Part shown: positions 54,535 to 64,000 of the stretch, in pieces
How the letters are laid out: each line of letters opens with the position of its first letter
How positions within the stretch are numbered: position 1 is the stretch's first letter
Origin: Pyrenula massariospora
Taxonomy: Eukaryota > Ascomycota > Eurotiomycetes > Pyrenulales > Pyrenulaceae
NCBI GenBank assembly: GCA_021030905.1
Contig: JAGFMI010000005.1
Span: 186,001-250,000 of the forward strand
Direction of reading: 5' to 3'
Length of the DNA stretch: 64,000 nucleotides
Program-made: the position numbers and the translations under genes
The notes under the pieces: generated by a model
Seen by the model: only the letters and a program-made list of their open reading frames with translations
The model's database searches: none
What the model was told of the DNA's origin: nothing

Positions 54535-57500
54535 CTTGGTCAGTTGCGGCAAACCAGGCCGCAATGGATGGTTGTCTTGTTCGAGTCAAGCTTTCAAGCA
54601 AGGTGATGCTTCAACTCCTATTTCAACTTAAAGGAAGTCCCCATTTAGATCAAGGTTGTCGAAAGATGTCCTCCAGAGTCGCAAAGACGGATTCCGCTTC
54701 AGAACATTTCTTCCACCTCAGACGGCCTCGATATGCGACGAATGGGTCACGAAATGATCATCTCATTCCGCCACCAAAGATCTATCCGAACCGTAGATTT
54801 GCAAACACTTGAGACTGACAGAAAGCTTGTCGCATGAAATGGGGTACTTGAGGCTTCAAATAGATCTAGTTTTGGCCCCAGTAGCAATCTACCAAACGGA
54901 GTGTGTTTCAGGCGGCTGCGCCTGGTCAAGACCCATCGAGAACCACACAATGGATTTTCAAAGAAATCTGGAACGGTCCGGAGGGAAAGAGGAACACAGA
55001 AGAAGACAACAATGTGTATTAAGTAGCATCTGTGCGAATCAGCTATTGATTTCGCGAAAGAGCGCTTGAAAAACGACGCAGCCTTGCCTGCGGAAGCAGT
55101 GCCAAGCGTGATGAACCTCGGCTGCAGCTACCCCTCCATCTCTTGCTGCTTCTGAAGTCTCATCTAAGGTAGGCAAGCTACAACAACGCGTTGCTCCAAA
55201 CAACCGCCGCCTTCTATCAGCGACTCGTCTCTCTTTCAGTCCGCGGCACAATAGCAAGCAGCATCGGCATAAACAAAAGTGTCAACCCTCCGCAACAATG
55301 CCAAGGCGAATATTCCTCTGTTGCCCTTCTCGACAATTGGATTATCCATTTCGCAGCGACAATAGCTTTTCATTCAAGGGCCTCAGGAAACCTTGACGCT
55401 CTCAAGTGCGCTTGAACAAAGCGATTCCGTACCGCCCGTGCGCCAGAGCACAAGCCGGCTTATACCTCAGACACTTGACTTAGGAGCCCGTCGCTTGCAG
55501 CTCTTCATGATGAGCTTTGCTAGATTCACTATTGAGGCCATTTTTCGCCGCTTGTGTGATCTCAAATTTGTGGCGTTGATCGCCTGATGCTTGCACTTAG
55601 CCACGATGGAATCCTATGCCGTGATTGACTTACACGAGCCGACCAATTTCGATTGCTTACCAGAAAAGCCCCAAGATCGGACGAAGAGAAATCTGGAAGC
55701 GCATATGAGCAATCGAGAAGGCGATTGTATGGAACAGTGAACAAACAATTGTTGGACAACAAGGTTGTGTATGGTGCTCGATAACTGATTACGAAGGTCT
55801 GTATGGGATGAGATATATCTGAGACGCCGCTAACAGCAGACACTCCAAAGAGTATGTCTCTTTGATCGTCGCTTCGAAGACTCATCATTCAAAGGTTATT
55901 GACTTGCCGGCTCTGATTTTCTTCTTCTTTTCTACTTCAATTTTCTCGGACAAAAGTGCTATCTCTCACTGCTTTATGTCTTGGAGGTTCTAACCGTGGA
56001 CGCAGGTCCCCCGGTGGGCAGAACCCTGACATCACATCATGGACCGGAAATGACCAGCAGGAGCTTGTGATACTCACCAGTTGAGACTTTACTGGACTTG
56101 CGCCTCACTTATGCCTGCCCTAGACCGATCGTCCATTTTCCCTGCCGCGTCGGCACGAACCAGCGATGACGGTCACGTACGTGATGTTGGGGGTCTCCGG
56201 GCTGAGCGCGCGGCTTAAAAACCCCACGGGCAGAAAGCCTGCGAAACCACCGGGATACCTTTCTGGGGCAGTCTCTCCAGGCGCTGAGCAGAAGCGTGGG
56301 GGAACACAGCCCAGCCAGGCCTCGACGCCAGATCCAGATCCGATGTGACTGGTGCGGAGAACCCGGCAGGCCCATTGGCGGGGGAGTCGAGCCGAGCGCC
56401 AGCCTTGGCACGAACAAGTCAGCTGCCGCCTATCATTGGTGCCCGGATAAAACTGCAATACCAAGACTGGTAAGGACACTCCCAACCCTCGCGTGCTGAC
56501 CAGAGTACCGCGCAATCGGTGACTGGACAGCCTTTTGAAAGTGAGGCATCCGTATTTGGTTGTTTTTTCACATGTTGCCGCAAGGTCAACCGTCAGGCTG
56601 AAATCAGCGGTTTTCACGGCTGATTTTCCTCCACGACCGAAGTCGGTCCAATATCATTCCAGGATGCCAGCCGAACCCGGCGGCATAAGTACCTTCTGTC
56701 TCCAGGGAACAACAGATCTGATTTCACACACCCACAGCCTACTGATCTTAGGGATCAGATTGGCGGATCATCAACCATGAAGGCCAGGCCCTTGCGGCAT
56801 GTGATACACCACCAAGTGCTCCGTGACCCGATGCGTATAACTCCCTGCCGGTTTCTTTTCGTTCGAGGCGGAGCGTTTTCGCCAGCTTGTGCTTGTTGAG
56901 GCCAGAAGTCAGGATTTTTCCCAAGTTCAAGAGTTCTTCGCGCAAAAGAGAAGTGTGTGATGAGCCTAGCTCTGAAAGACTTCTCGCATCCAATTGGCTC
57001 GGCAGACTCCGTGTCTCTCTCCAAAGTGACACGACAGAACCTCGACACAATCTTTCACATGCGTCCTGCATCAAGCCATGAACAGCACACCTTCCTACAC
57101 CCCTCATGTTCGAGGATCTACGGCTCCGCCACTACGCCGCAGACTAAAGCGCTCCTCGGCTATGTTGGTCTGCCAATCCAGAATATACGGGCTCGCGGAA
57201 CACTCGAACCGTTGACGATGGGCTGTGCACACAGAGACATCATTTCCGCTCACAAGCATCTCCATGACTTTCCATTCCAGGTTCCCGCATCTGTCTCTGG
57301 CTTTCGTGCTAGACAACGATCCGGAATTCCATCTAGGGACTCTCTGGGGTATTGTCATCGGAACCATCATTCCGCGATCCCCCTCTTCCCCGCCCCCCCG
57401 GTTCCCAATCATATATTCACACGCTCCCATCAGGCAGCCGCCTGAAGCAAAACATGTCTTCGGAAACGCGAGCCCATCCTATCTTCTCGTATTGCTCCTT

Positions 57501-57983
57501 CCCAGAGCCGCTAGCAGACGGCGCACGGCGACATCTCCCCAAACAGTGAAAAATACAACGCGAGATCTGATCGATATTGTCACGTGATAGTAGGGCTGTA
57601 GAATCTGGCAAGGCGTAGCGAAGAGACCTGTGCTGAAGATCTAGGCACTGCAGAAGACGAAATGAACGAATCAACTACAAATCATTTAACACACCGCTCT
57701 CAATCCCTGTCTTCCAAGCAAGCGAAAGTAGGTTTCCATAGTCACTTTGAAGGACCATTATCATTATCTATTTGTCTCCGATCGGAGTAGGTATACTACA
57801 ATAGTAGCAAGCATGCCGCTTGCATCAATACACGCACAAGAATAAAACTGCTTCTTCCCTGCTGCTATGTGCATGCATCACAATAAGCGTAATAAGAATA
57901 TCAATCCTTCGTTCGATCTCTCCAAACCCCCCAAGAGAAAGGCAAAAGCCCATCTCCAGCCCCGCCAGCCCATATCAAATCAA
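54535..57983. other. Gene-poor stretch of 3.4 kb
   Basis: The largest gap in the window. Frames up to 165 codons exist (56120-56617 minus) but show no domain, signal peptide or splice support, and overlapping frames run on both strands, as expected in GC-rich spacer. It includes the promoter of the esterase at the left and the creC 3' end at the right. No transposon ends or long repeats recognised. Confidence 0.4.
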
Positions 57984-60037
57984 TCAACTCTTCTCCCCCT
58001 TCTCATTCTCCTTCTCCCTCTCCCCACCATCCCCTTCCCTATCCTTCTCACTCTCCTCCCCCGGCCGTGCCCACCTCCTGACATGCCCCTCCAAACAACT
58101 CACAATCACCTCATCCTCCTCAAACCCCAACCAACACAGCGGATGCTCATCCACCGTCTTCTTCAACACGGGCGGAAGCTGCGCCGTCCTTGCCCTCGGC
58201 TCCACGGGGTGCACAATCTCAGGCTCGATCTCCGCCGTATTACTCCTGGACAGCGCCTCCGGTCCCGTGGCTGAATTCTTCGAATCCGACCTCGCCCGTG
58301 TCGTCGTGGCCGTCGTCGACTCGGTCCTGAACCGCTGGAGCGGCGCAGAGGAAGACACCGAAGCCCGCGACCGGCCCACGCCCGCCCCCCTCGGCCGATG
58401 TAGCATCCCCACGCTAAAATCCCAGAGCAACAATTTACAGTCCTCCCCGACGCTTCCGAACCGGTAGTTCCTCTCGTCGCACCGCCACGGATCGAACGCC
58501 ACCGCCGTCACCCAGGAGTGATGGCCTTGACAGCGTGCTACGAGCTGTCGATCGGCGAGCGACCAGATGCTCACGAGATCGTCCTGGCCGCCCGTCACGA
58601 TGTATTTGCCGTCGGGGGACCAGCAGACGCAGCTAAGACCGCCGTAGTATGAAGGGTAGATGTCGGTTAACCTTTGAAGATGTGTCAGTGAGCTTGGTAT
58701 TTAGGTAAGGTACGAGGCAGGAACGTACTTCTCTGTGAGATAGTCAATAATGCGAAGGCAGCCATCTTCGGAAACGACGGCTAGATGGCGGGAGTCGGGG
58801 GAGAAGGCGAATTGATTGATAGGTTGGCTAGAAATTTTCCAGCAGGCGACTGGATTGGCTTTCTGGTTCTTGGAGTTCACCGATTTAGTGACATTGAGGA
58901 AGGGTTTGTCGCTGGCAGTAGTGCTTTTGAGCTCTTCTTGCGTGTTTTCTTCCGCTAGGAACGGGGCGTCTTCTTTCTCCTTATCGTAGACTATGAGGGT
59001 GCCGTCCATGTGGGAGGACAGGAAGAGGTTCTCAGAGCCGGGAATCCATTGGATGTGCGAGACCGGTGAGCTATTGACAACGCCGTTTTTGTTCAGGCGA
59101 GCATATTTCTGTGACATTGGCTCGTACCAGATGATATCTCCTGCTGAAGATCCTAGAATCAGGTCGACATGACTAGGGCTCTTGGTGTAGTCATTAATAT
59201 CGTGACAGAGCATATGAGCTTTAGTGAAAAGTATCTTGGCCATAGGCTCCTGCTGGATGTTTGATGAAAGATCCAACCATTGCAAAGCTCGGTTGATATT
59301 ACAAAATGCAAACAGTCCGTGAGAATCCCGCTCGGTCAGTCGTCGTTGTAACCCTTCATGTGGTATCACTCTCGACACGAAAGATGAATTGCTCTTGACG
59401 ATGTTCGTTTTCGGTTTTCGTCTCTTCAGTCCCTCTTTTCCTTCTTTTCCTACCGTTGGACTTAGAGCTACGTTGCCCTCTCCAAATGCTGGTGCTGAAG
59501 TTGAAGGTGTGCTCCCATTAAGAGACGACGGCGGGTTGCCCCCTTCGCTTCCATCCGCCGAATGTCGGCTATCGGTCTCTCTGATGCTGTACGTCTGCCG
59601 ATCCGAGGACGATGTGTTTATTTTATACAGCTGCGGCGGCGACCTCCTTGGGAGCAAAGAGACTAGCGAAAGTTTCACACCACACGTAGGAGGGGTGGGA
59701 GTAGTAGATAATGGATTTGGATTCTGCACTGGTGCTTCAGAGGGGTGCGGAGGTGGCGTAGCCAGGTGTAGGTCGTCACGGAGCACATAGGTCCCTACCC
59801 GGCACTCAGCAATCTTCTTCCAACCAGATCGTGGATTCTGCATCTCTACGTACCTTCACCGACCTGAAACTGGAACTCCGGTCCTTCGGGGTGCCTCAGC
59901 ACATTATTTGTCTCGACGACCGGTACAGGCATCCCATTTGAAGCAGCGGCTGCATAGGCCACCTGGGTGGGATATCGCGGGGGAGGAGGTAAGACGCTGT
60001 TTGATTCGGGACTGCTGTCAGCTAAGTACTTCCACAT
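57984..60037 (-). CDS. creC: CreC WD40 protein (WDR20 type), carbon catabolite repression
   Basis: WD40 partner that stabilises and activates the deubiquitinase CreB in Aspergillus. Three exons: from 60037 ([20 protein letters not shown]) to about 59854; then from [20 protein letters not shown] to 58729; then from [20 protein letters not shown] to 57984. WD-like blades include [40 protein letters not shown] with [32 protein letters not shown], and [13 protein letters not shown]. The central part has a Pro-rich region and a basic stretch ([18 protein letters not shown]). The last blade is interrupted by a Ser/Thr/Arg-rich loop, as usual for WDR20/CreC, and closes with [20 protein letters not shown]. 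The ORF-only view splits the gene into three unrelated pieces. The start codon could lie upstream, since a 5' extension is open. Confidence 0.92.
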
Positions 60038-60743
60038 GTTGATGCTCGGGATAGGGTGATGTGAGTGCGGGGATGTAGGTAAGGTATGCGGCATACAACA
60101 TGGCTGCGGCTTTGGCATGAAGCGAATTGGACCCGGAGTCTCTGGAGAGCAGGTGCGATGAGCTGCCCAAGCTGCTGCGGAAGGATGTCCTCGCGGCCAC
60201 TCCCAGAACGCGGGTTTCAAAGTACCGCCAAGGAAGCTTCTAGTCTGGAGAACGCACACAATTGATTCATCAACATAAATCTACAGGTCGTTAAAACTCC
60301 TCAACATCAACATGTCGGCCAGCCAGTTGGGAGGGAAGTCGGACAACAGCAGTTGATGTTGCACAGTACTCAAACCGTGGACTCGGAGCCCCAGCCGTGT
60401 GTGGAGCTGGTTCCTAGCGTGAGGGGCCCGGAGTCCGGATAGGAGCCCCTGAACCCTGCCTACATAACCTAAAATTAATCACTAAGGATCCGGGGACCCT
60501 GGAGCAAAGCACCCTCCCCCCGCATCACTCCAGACGGACGGATGTAGCAAAAGTCTAGACACATAACTAAGTGTTCAAGTGACGCGCAAATGAAAAACGG
60601 CCTGGAAACTCCGCACTGGAGTACAATATATCTAGTGATGACAGTAGAAGCAATACAAGTATATTCAAAGCCGCGGCCAAAAAGCCCCCCAGCACAAACG
60701 CTAATCGGCAAAACAGCACAACGGAGAGGATGGGTGCAAGGCT
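60038..60743. other. Intergenic region upstream of creC
   Basis: 706 bp. The minus frame continues open upstream of the chosen creC start (to about 60259), so part may be translated. No other gene recognised. Confidence 0.45.
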
Positions 60744-61328
60744 TTATAGATCATCCGGCCATCTAAGCCCAACCAACTGCTCCCTGACGATCGCAGACAA
60801 GTCCTCGCTCGTTTTCCCGACCACTTCAATCTTAGTGACATGCTGCCAAGGTGATGTCGAAGTTGATTTGTCCGACTGTGAACGAGCAGGTGATGAACGT
60901 TCCTCTTCTAGATCGTCGTTCTCTGGGTCGGGAGCCTGCGGTGTGTAGCCCGTAACCGCAAGTAGAATATGATCTCCAACAGATGTGATGATAGTGCTAG
61001 TCCCCGTACTGGGTGATTCGTACACAACGGACAGATCTGACTCTGCAGGCTGTGATGACGTGGAGATGGCGCCACCAGCGTTTCTCTTTGCGGATGCTGT
61101 GTAGGCTGCGGCGTATGTTGTTGCTTCAGTCCGAATTAAGCGCATGCTAAGTTCTGGCGTCTGACTGTAAGCATACGCTAATATAGAGCCATTTTCCGCA
61201 ATCATCCTGGGCTTGTCAGCCTCAACGCAGCGAAATAATAAGTATGAATCTCACATTGCGGATGACAGGTCGGGATTTTCAGTCAGATGCGTCCGAACCA
61301 ATCCGGTAAAGCCATCGCCGTCGAGCAT
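60744..61328 (-). CDS. Roadblock/LC7 protein, LAMTOR2/Ego-complex-like (178 aa)
   Basis: Two exons (61328-61255 and 61206-60744; 48-bp intron) total 537 nt, 178 residues. The start MLDGDGFTGLVRTHLT and the spliced SSAMMIAENGSILAYAY match the first helix and beta strands of the Roadblock fold; the pattern resembles metazoan LAMTOR2, a scaffold of the Ragulator/EGO complex on lysosomal or vacuolar membranes that anchors Rag GTPases and TORC1. Later strands are STIITSVGDHILLAVTGY and the final helix SEDLSAIVREQLVGLRW. A Ser/acidic insert (DPENDDLEEERSSPARSQ) lies between the last strand and helix. No lipidation site at the N-terminus, as expected for a subunit other than LAMTOR1/Ego1. Assignment is by fold pattern; other Roadblock families remain possible. 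Confidence 0.65.
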
Positions 61329-62106
61329 GCCGATCTCGGGAAGGGACCCAGAGGCACTCATGTTCGTCCTCAGAGTAAGGTATTGGTTCTTCGTCGTTGA
61401 TGCTGATGTCTGGTAGGATCAGGACCTTGTCGTTGATGGCAATGCTTGGTACACAGCACTCCCTAAGCCTGTCGGACACTGAACCAAGAATATCATTCAC
61501 GGCGCTATCCTGACAGTTCTCACAGTTATCATCCGATACGGTATTGGGTGTAGTCGACGCGTTTTCCTCGTCGGAGTCAGATTCAAAGATTCGAAACTGG
61601 GTAATGTCCAACTCTGAGCTGTCTGTAGTTGTGTCCGAATCAGAGTCGCCACACTCAGCCTTGTCCTTGATGAGATGGTTGTCTGAATTTGCCTTGGTCT
61701 CTTCTCCCGCGCTTTTTAGTGCTTCGCAAGATACTCCGATCTCTTCTAGTACCCGCAAATCTTCCAAAACGTGGAAATCTTCGTCGTACTGCCTGTGATC
61801 GGTCACGCGTCTGAGTGGCAATTTGCCAGAGCTGGGATCTTCTTGGGCTTTTCTGGATTTGTACACTTCAGGTTTACCGGCTGGGTACCTTTCGTTCGCG
61901 ACGAGATTGTCGTATAGGTCGAGCGCTAATCTAGACAAGGGGATACTGTTAGGCATGTTGAGGGAAATGAATTTACAGACTCGCTGATAGTCAAGCGAGT
62001 GGCAAGCCTCTAAATCGAGGCAGAGAGATGATATCCAAGCGATTGACTCGATGTTCTGCAATTGCAATAAACCGTGAACGCCAGGAGAACCCCAAAGAAA
62101 AATCAA
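61279..62106 (-). CDS. Uncharacterised acidic protein (275 aa), 3' end uncertain
   Basis: Open frame starting MIFLWGSPGVHGLLQLQNIE. The N-terminal 70 residues look globular and helical (ISSLCLDLEACHSLDYQRVC; SIPLSRLALDLYDNLVANER). The rest is acidic, Ser/Asp-rich and probably disordered (ECGDSDSDTTTDSSELDI; FESDSDEENAST), with a late segment ILPDISINDEEPIPYSEDEH. No family recognised. Its last 50 bp overlap the first exon of the Roadblock gene in another frame on the same strand. That is unusual for fungal genes, so the true C-terminus may be spliced or end earlier. An internal start at the MPNSIPLSRLAL methionine is possible. Confidence 0.5.
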   Translation of the reverse strand: MIFLWGSPGVHGLLQLQNIESIAWISSLCLDLEACHSLDYQRVCKFISLNMPNSIPLSRLALDLYDNLVANERYPAGKPEVYKSRKAQEDPSSGKLPLRRVTDHRQYDEDFHVLEDLRVLEEIGVSCEALKSAGEETKANSDNHLIKDKAECGDSDSDTTTDSSELDITQFRIFESDSDEENASTTPNTVSDDNCENCQDSAVNDILGSVSDRLRECCVPSIAINDKVLILPDISINDEEPIPYSEDEHECLWVPSRDRHARRRWLYRIGSDASD

Positions 62107-62661
62107 AATACAATGTGACGCAATGACTATAGTGAAGGAAGGGGAGCTATGATGAGCACTTTCCCGATGAGTGCATAGTGAGTGTCTTTTACAAGCGCTT
62201 TCCCAAACTGTACTTTATCTCTAGGCTTTTGAAGCGTCGCTTTGATGGGATAACAAACGCCCGGACAATGACGGATGGGCCAAGGCTTCTAATTTGGGGG
62301 AGGCAACAATGAATCCTCTGCGTGAAAGAAATTTTGCTGACTTACAAGGAGCAGAGAGGTGTCGACCTTACACCCAGATAAGTCTCACGGGAGAACGTGG
62401 CTGATCATGTACTGAGTAACTCTCACAAACTCGGTGTTGGCAGACAAGAAAAGGGAAGCGGAAGATTTCCGCCCTGCTAGTCGGCAACTCTTTGTACGGA
62501 TTTACTACAAAGAACAAAATTTAAGACCATGATCAGACCTTGATGAATTTTTGGCCTAATGGGAGATAGGTATTCAAAGAGAGGTGGGGCGTTATTTAGA
62601 GGGACAGGTGGAGTTCGTGTGAACACTTAGATGGTCTGCTCCTAGATCAACTACAAATGTC
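62107..62661. other. Intergenic region (unknown gene 5' / PUS1 3')
   Basis: 555 bp. No gene recognised. A plus frame at 62657-62860 lies opposite the PUS1 last exon and is its shadow. Confidence 0.5.
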
Positions 62662-64000
62662 TCAGCCATCTTCTCCCGCAGCCGAGCCTTTTGCCCCATC
62701 TTCCAAATCAGTGTCCTCTTCTACCGAAACCACCGCCGGGCCTTTTGAACGTGTTTCCAGATCCTCGCCCTGTGTAGCTTCGAGGCCGCCGGAGGTAACA
62801 AAAAGGAATGCCTTCCGTTGGAAATTGTCCACGTGGTTGAAGAAATTGCCAAATCTGTGAACCAATCAGCACTGTAACAATCAGGCTATCCAACGAAGAG
62901 GCTTACACATTGTCCCTTTCCTCATCGTTATAAATCCTCTCGTAGATGGACTTGCGCTTGAACTCATCGATCTCTTTCTCGTAACCACCGAAATCGATCG
63001 GGTCCTTACCCAAGTCCTTACATCGCTTGTTGTAGCTATCGAATACAGGCCTTTCGAGCAGCAAACCCAGTCCCGGCGCTTTTGGTATTCCGACCCTCCG
63101 CGATCCATACGTCTGGACGATGCGATTCGGATCACAGCCACATCGAACGACCAGCGCCGCCATCGAAACCATTTTCCGGATTTGGTGCATCATAAAGCTT
63201 TGACCATGTACTTTAAGGCTGAGCCATTCCGTCCCATCAATGATGATCGGTGTAGGGTTGACGACAAAGGACTTGATTAATCGCTTAGCCGAAGGGTCCC
63301 GATAGCCCTTTCCGATTGTGTAATTATGGAAATTTTTTGTGCCTTGGTATAGTTGCAGGGCGTCTTTGATCCGCTCAAGGCGTTTCGGGTGGATCCGGTA
63401 CGCTCGCTTGGCAGATACGTAGGCAGCTCGGAGCTCTTTGATGGCAGCTTGCGATGGGCTCGAAGACTTGGGAGCTGCCATAGTCGGATCTTCCATTGGA
63501 GAGGTTAATCCTGTGGAGGCACATCCGTTCGATGATTGGTCATCCTCCGCGTTATCTTCAGACTCGGTGTCGCTTTGATGCTGGGCACTGCCCTTCTCGA
63601 CTGCACTCTCAGGCACTTTCTTATTTGGGTCAAGAGCCTGGCCAGAGGTGAAGTATGAAGCTTCAAAGCTCGCCTTCGCTTCGACCAGTCGCTCATCTTC
63701 AATTCTAGCAACTTCTCTGCTCACATCCTCTGCAGCTTTGGCCAGAGGCTTATCGGAAGTCTCTGGTCCAGCCTCCTGAGTCTTTTCCAAATCTTCTTCA
63801 CTCGGGAAAAGTGCCGTGTGAGCAATCTTTTGGGACTTCTCATCAAGCTTTTCTAGTATCGGCTTAATGTATCTCTCGTCCACATCATTCCAGTATGTCT
63901 CGACCTCTTCTTGACGTTTATTCCATTGCTCTATGTCGCCGTTCTCCTTTGCACTCTCATTGACTTTCCTTCCAAGGAATGATTTTGGATGTGGCGGTAA
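62662..64000 (-). CDS. pus1: tRNA pseudouridine synthase PUS1, C-terminal part (5' end outside window)
   Basis: Nuclear TruA-family enzyme that converts uridine to pseudouridine at several tRNA positions. The visible part covers the second half of the catalytic domain: TKNFHNYTIGKGYRDPSAKR, then FVVNPTPIIIDGTEWLSLKV, HGQSFMMHQIRKMVSMAALV (the conserved C-terminal helix) and PKAPGLGLLLERPVFDSYN. The acidic Ser-rich insert (SDTESEDNAEDDQSSNG) is a common fungal addition. The frame stays open to the right edge. The last intron (donor in DNV|GTAAGC, acceptor TTCACAG) joins to VFGNFFNHVDNFQRKAFLFV and a variable acidic tail ending GEDG at 62662. Without this splice the protein would stop at about 62903. 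The catalytic Asp lies beyond the window, so activity cannot be judged. Confidence 0.93.

Noticed and set aside
56120-56617. 165-codon minus frame in the 3.4 kb gap
   Set aside because: Composition and overlapping frames on both strands look like GC-rich spacer; no recognisable motif.
57820-58467. 215-codon plus frame opposite creC
   Set aside because: Antisense shadow of the creC last exon.
1-64000. tRNA genes, rRNA, CRISPR arrays, intact transposons
   Set aside because: None recognised by eye; a tRNA with an intron could be missed and a covariance-model scan would settle this.

Overview
The window is nuclear DNA of a filamentous ascomycete (Pezizomycotina). Support for this: many short GT-AG introns (about 45-130 bp) inside otherwise long exons, fungal-specific gene types (AP-1/Yap1 factor with both cysteine-rich domains, CreC, CreD, a LysM protein paired with a killer-toxin-type chitinase, a Zn2Cys6 protein, a NACHT NLR), and no bacterial operons. 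The class cannot be fixed from sequence alone. I rebuilt most gene models by eye; most of them were cross-checked by requiring summed exon lengths to be divisible by three.

Layout, left to right. 0-8 kb: the 5' end of a cytochrome P450 (leaving the window on the left), SWF1 palmitoyltransferase, the SPF30/SMN-type splicing factor, and a decayed phosphotransferase pseudogene. 8-19 kb: the Yap1 oxidative-stress regulator, a DUF2433 phosphoesterase-like protein with an RGG tail, and the NPC1 sterol transporter. 20-28 kb: a divergent chitin module, made of a five-LysM secreted protein and a large GH18 chitinase with hevein-type domains, sharing one promoter region. 28-31 kb: two genes of unknown function, one secreted.

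31.6-38.9 kb is the most unusual part. A Zn2Cys6 zinc-cluster protein with ankyrin-like repeats lies head-to-head with a NACHT-ankyrin NLR-like gene. They share about 620 bp that contains a run of 10-bp tandem repeats. Just beyond is a small two-exon membrane/coiled-coil protein, then a stretch of degenerate coding sequence. It reads like an accessory, possibly non-self-recognition locus set between housekeeping genes. That function is inference.

38.9-64 kb: RAD4/XPC, a GST, the Fe-S factor IND1, a BFR2/AATF protein with a short N-terminus, a disordered protein with a poly-Glu microsatellite, arrestin CreD, a GPI-type cutinase-family esterase, a 3.4 kb gene-poor stretch, CreC (WD40), a Roadblock/LAMTOR2-like protein, an unknown gene overlapping it, and the 3' part of PUS1, which runs off the right edge. 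CreC and CreD both act in carbon catabolite repression through ubiquitin and lie 6 kb apart here. No tRNA, rRNA, CRISPR or intact transposon was recognised.
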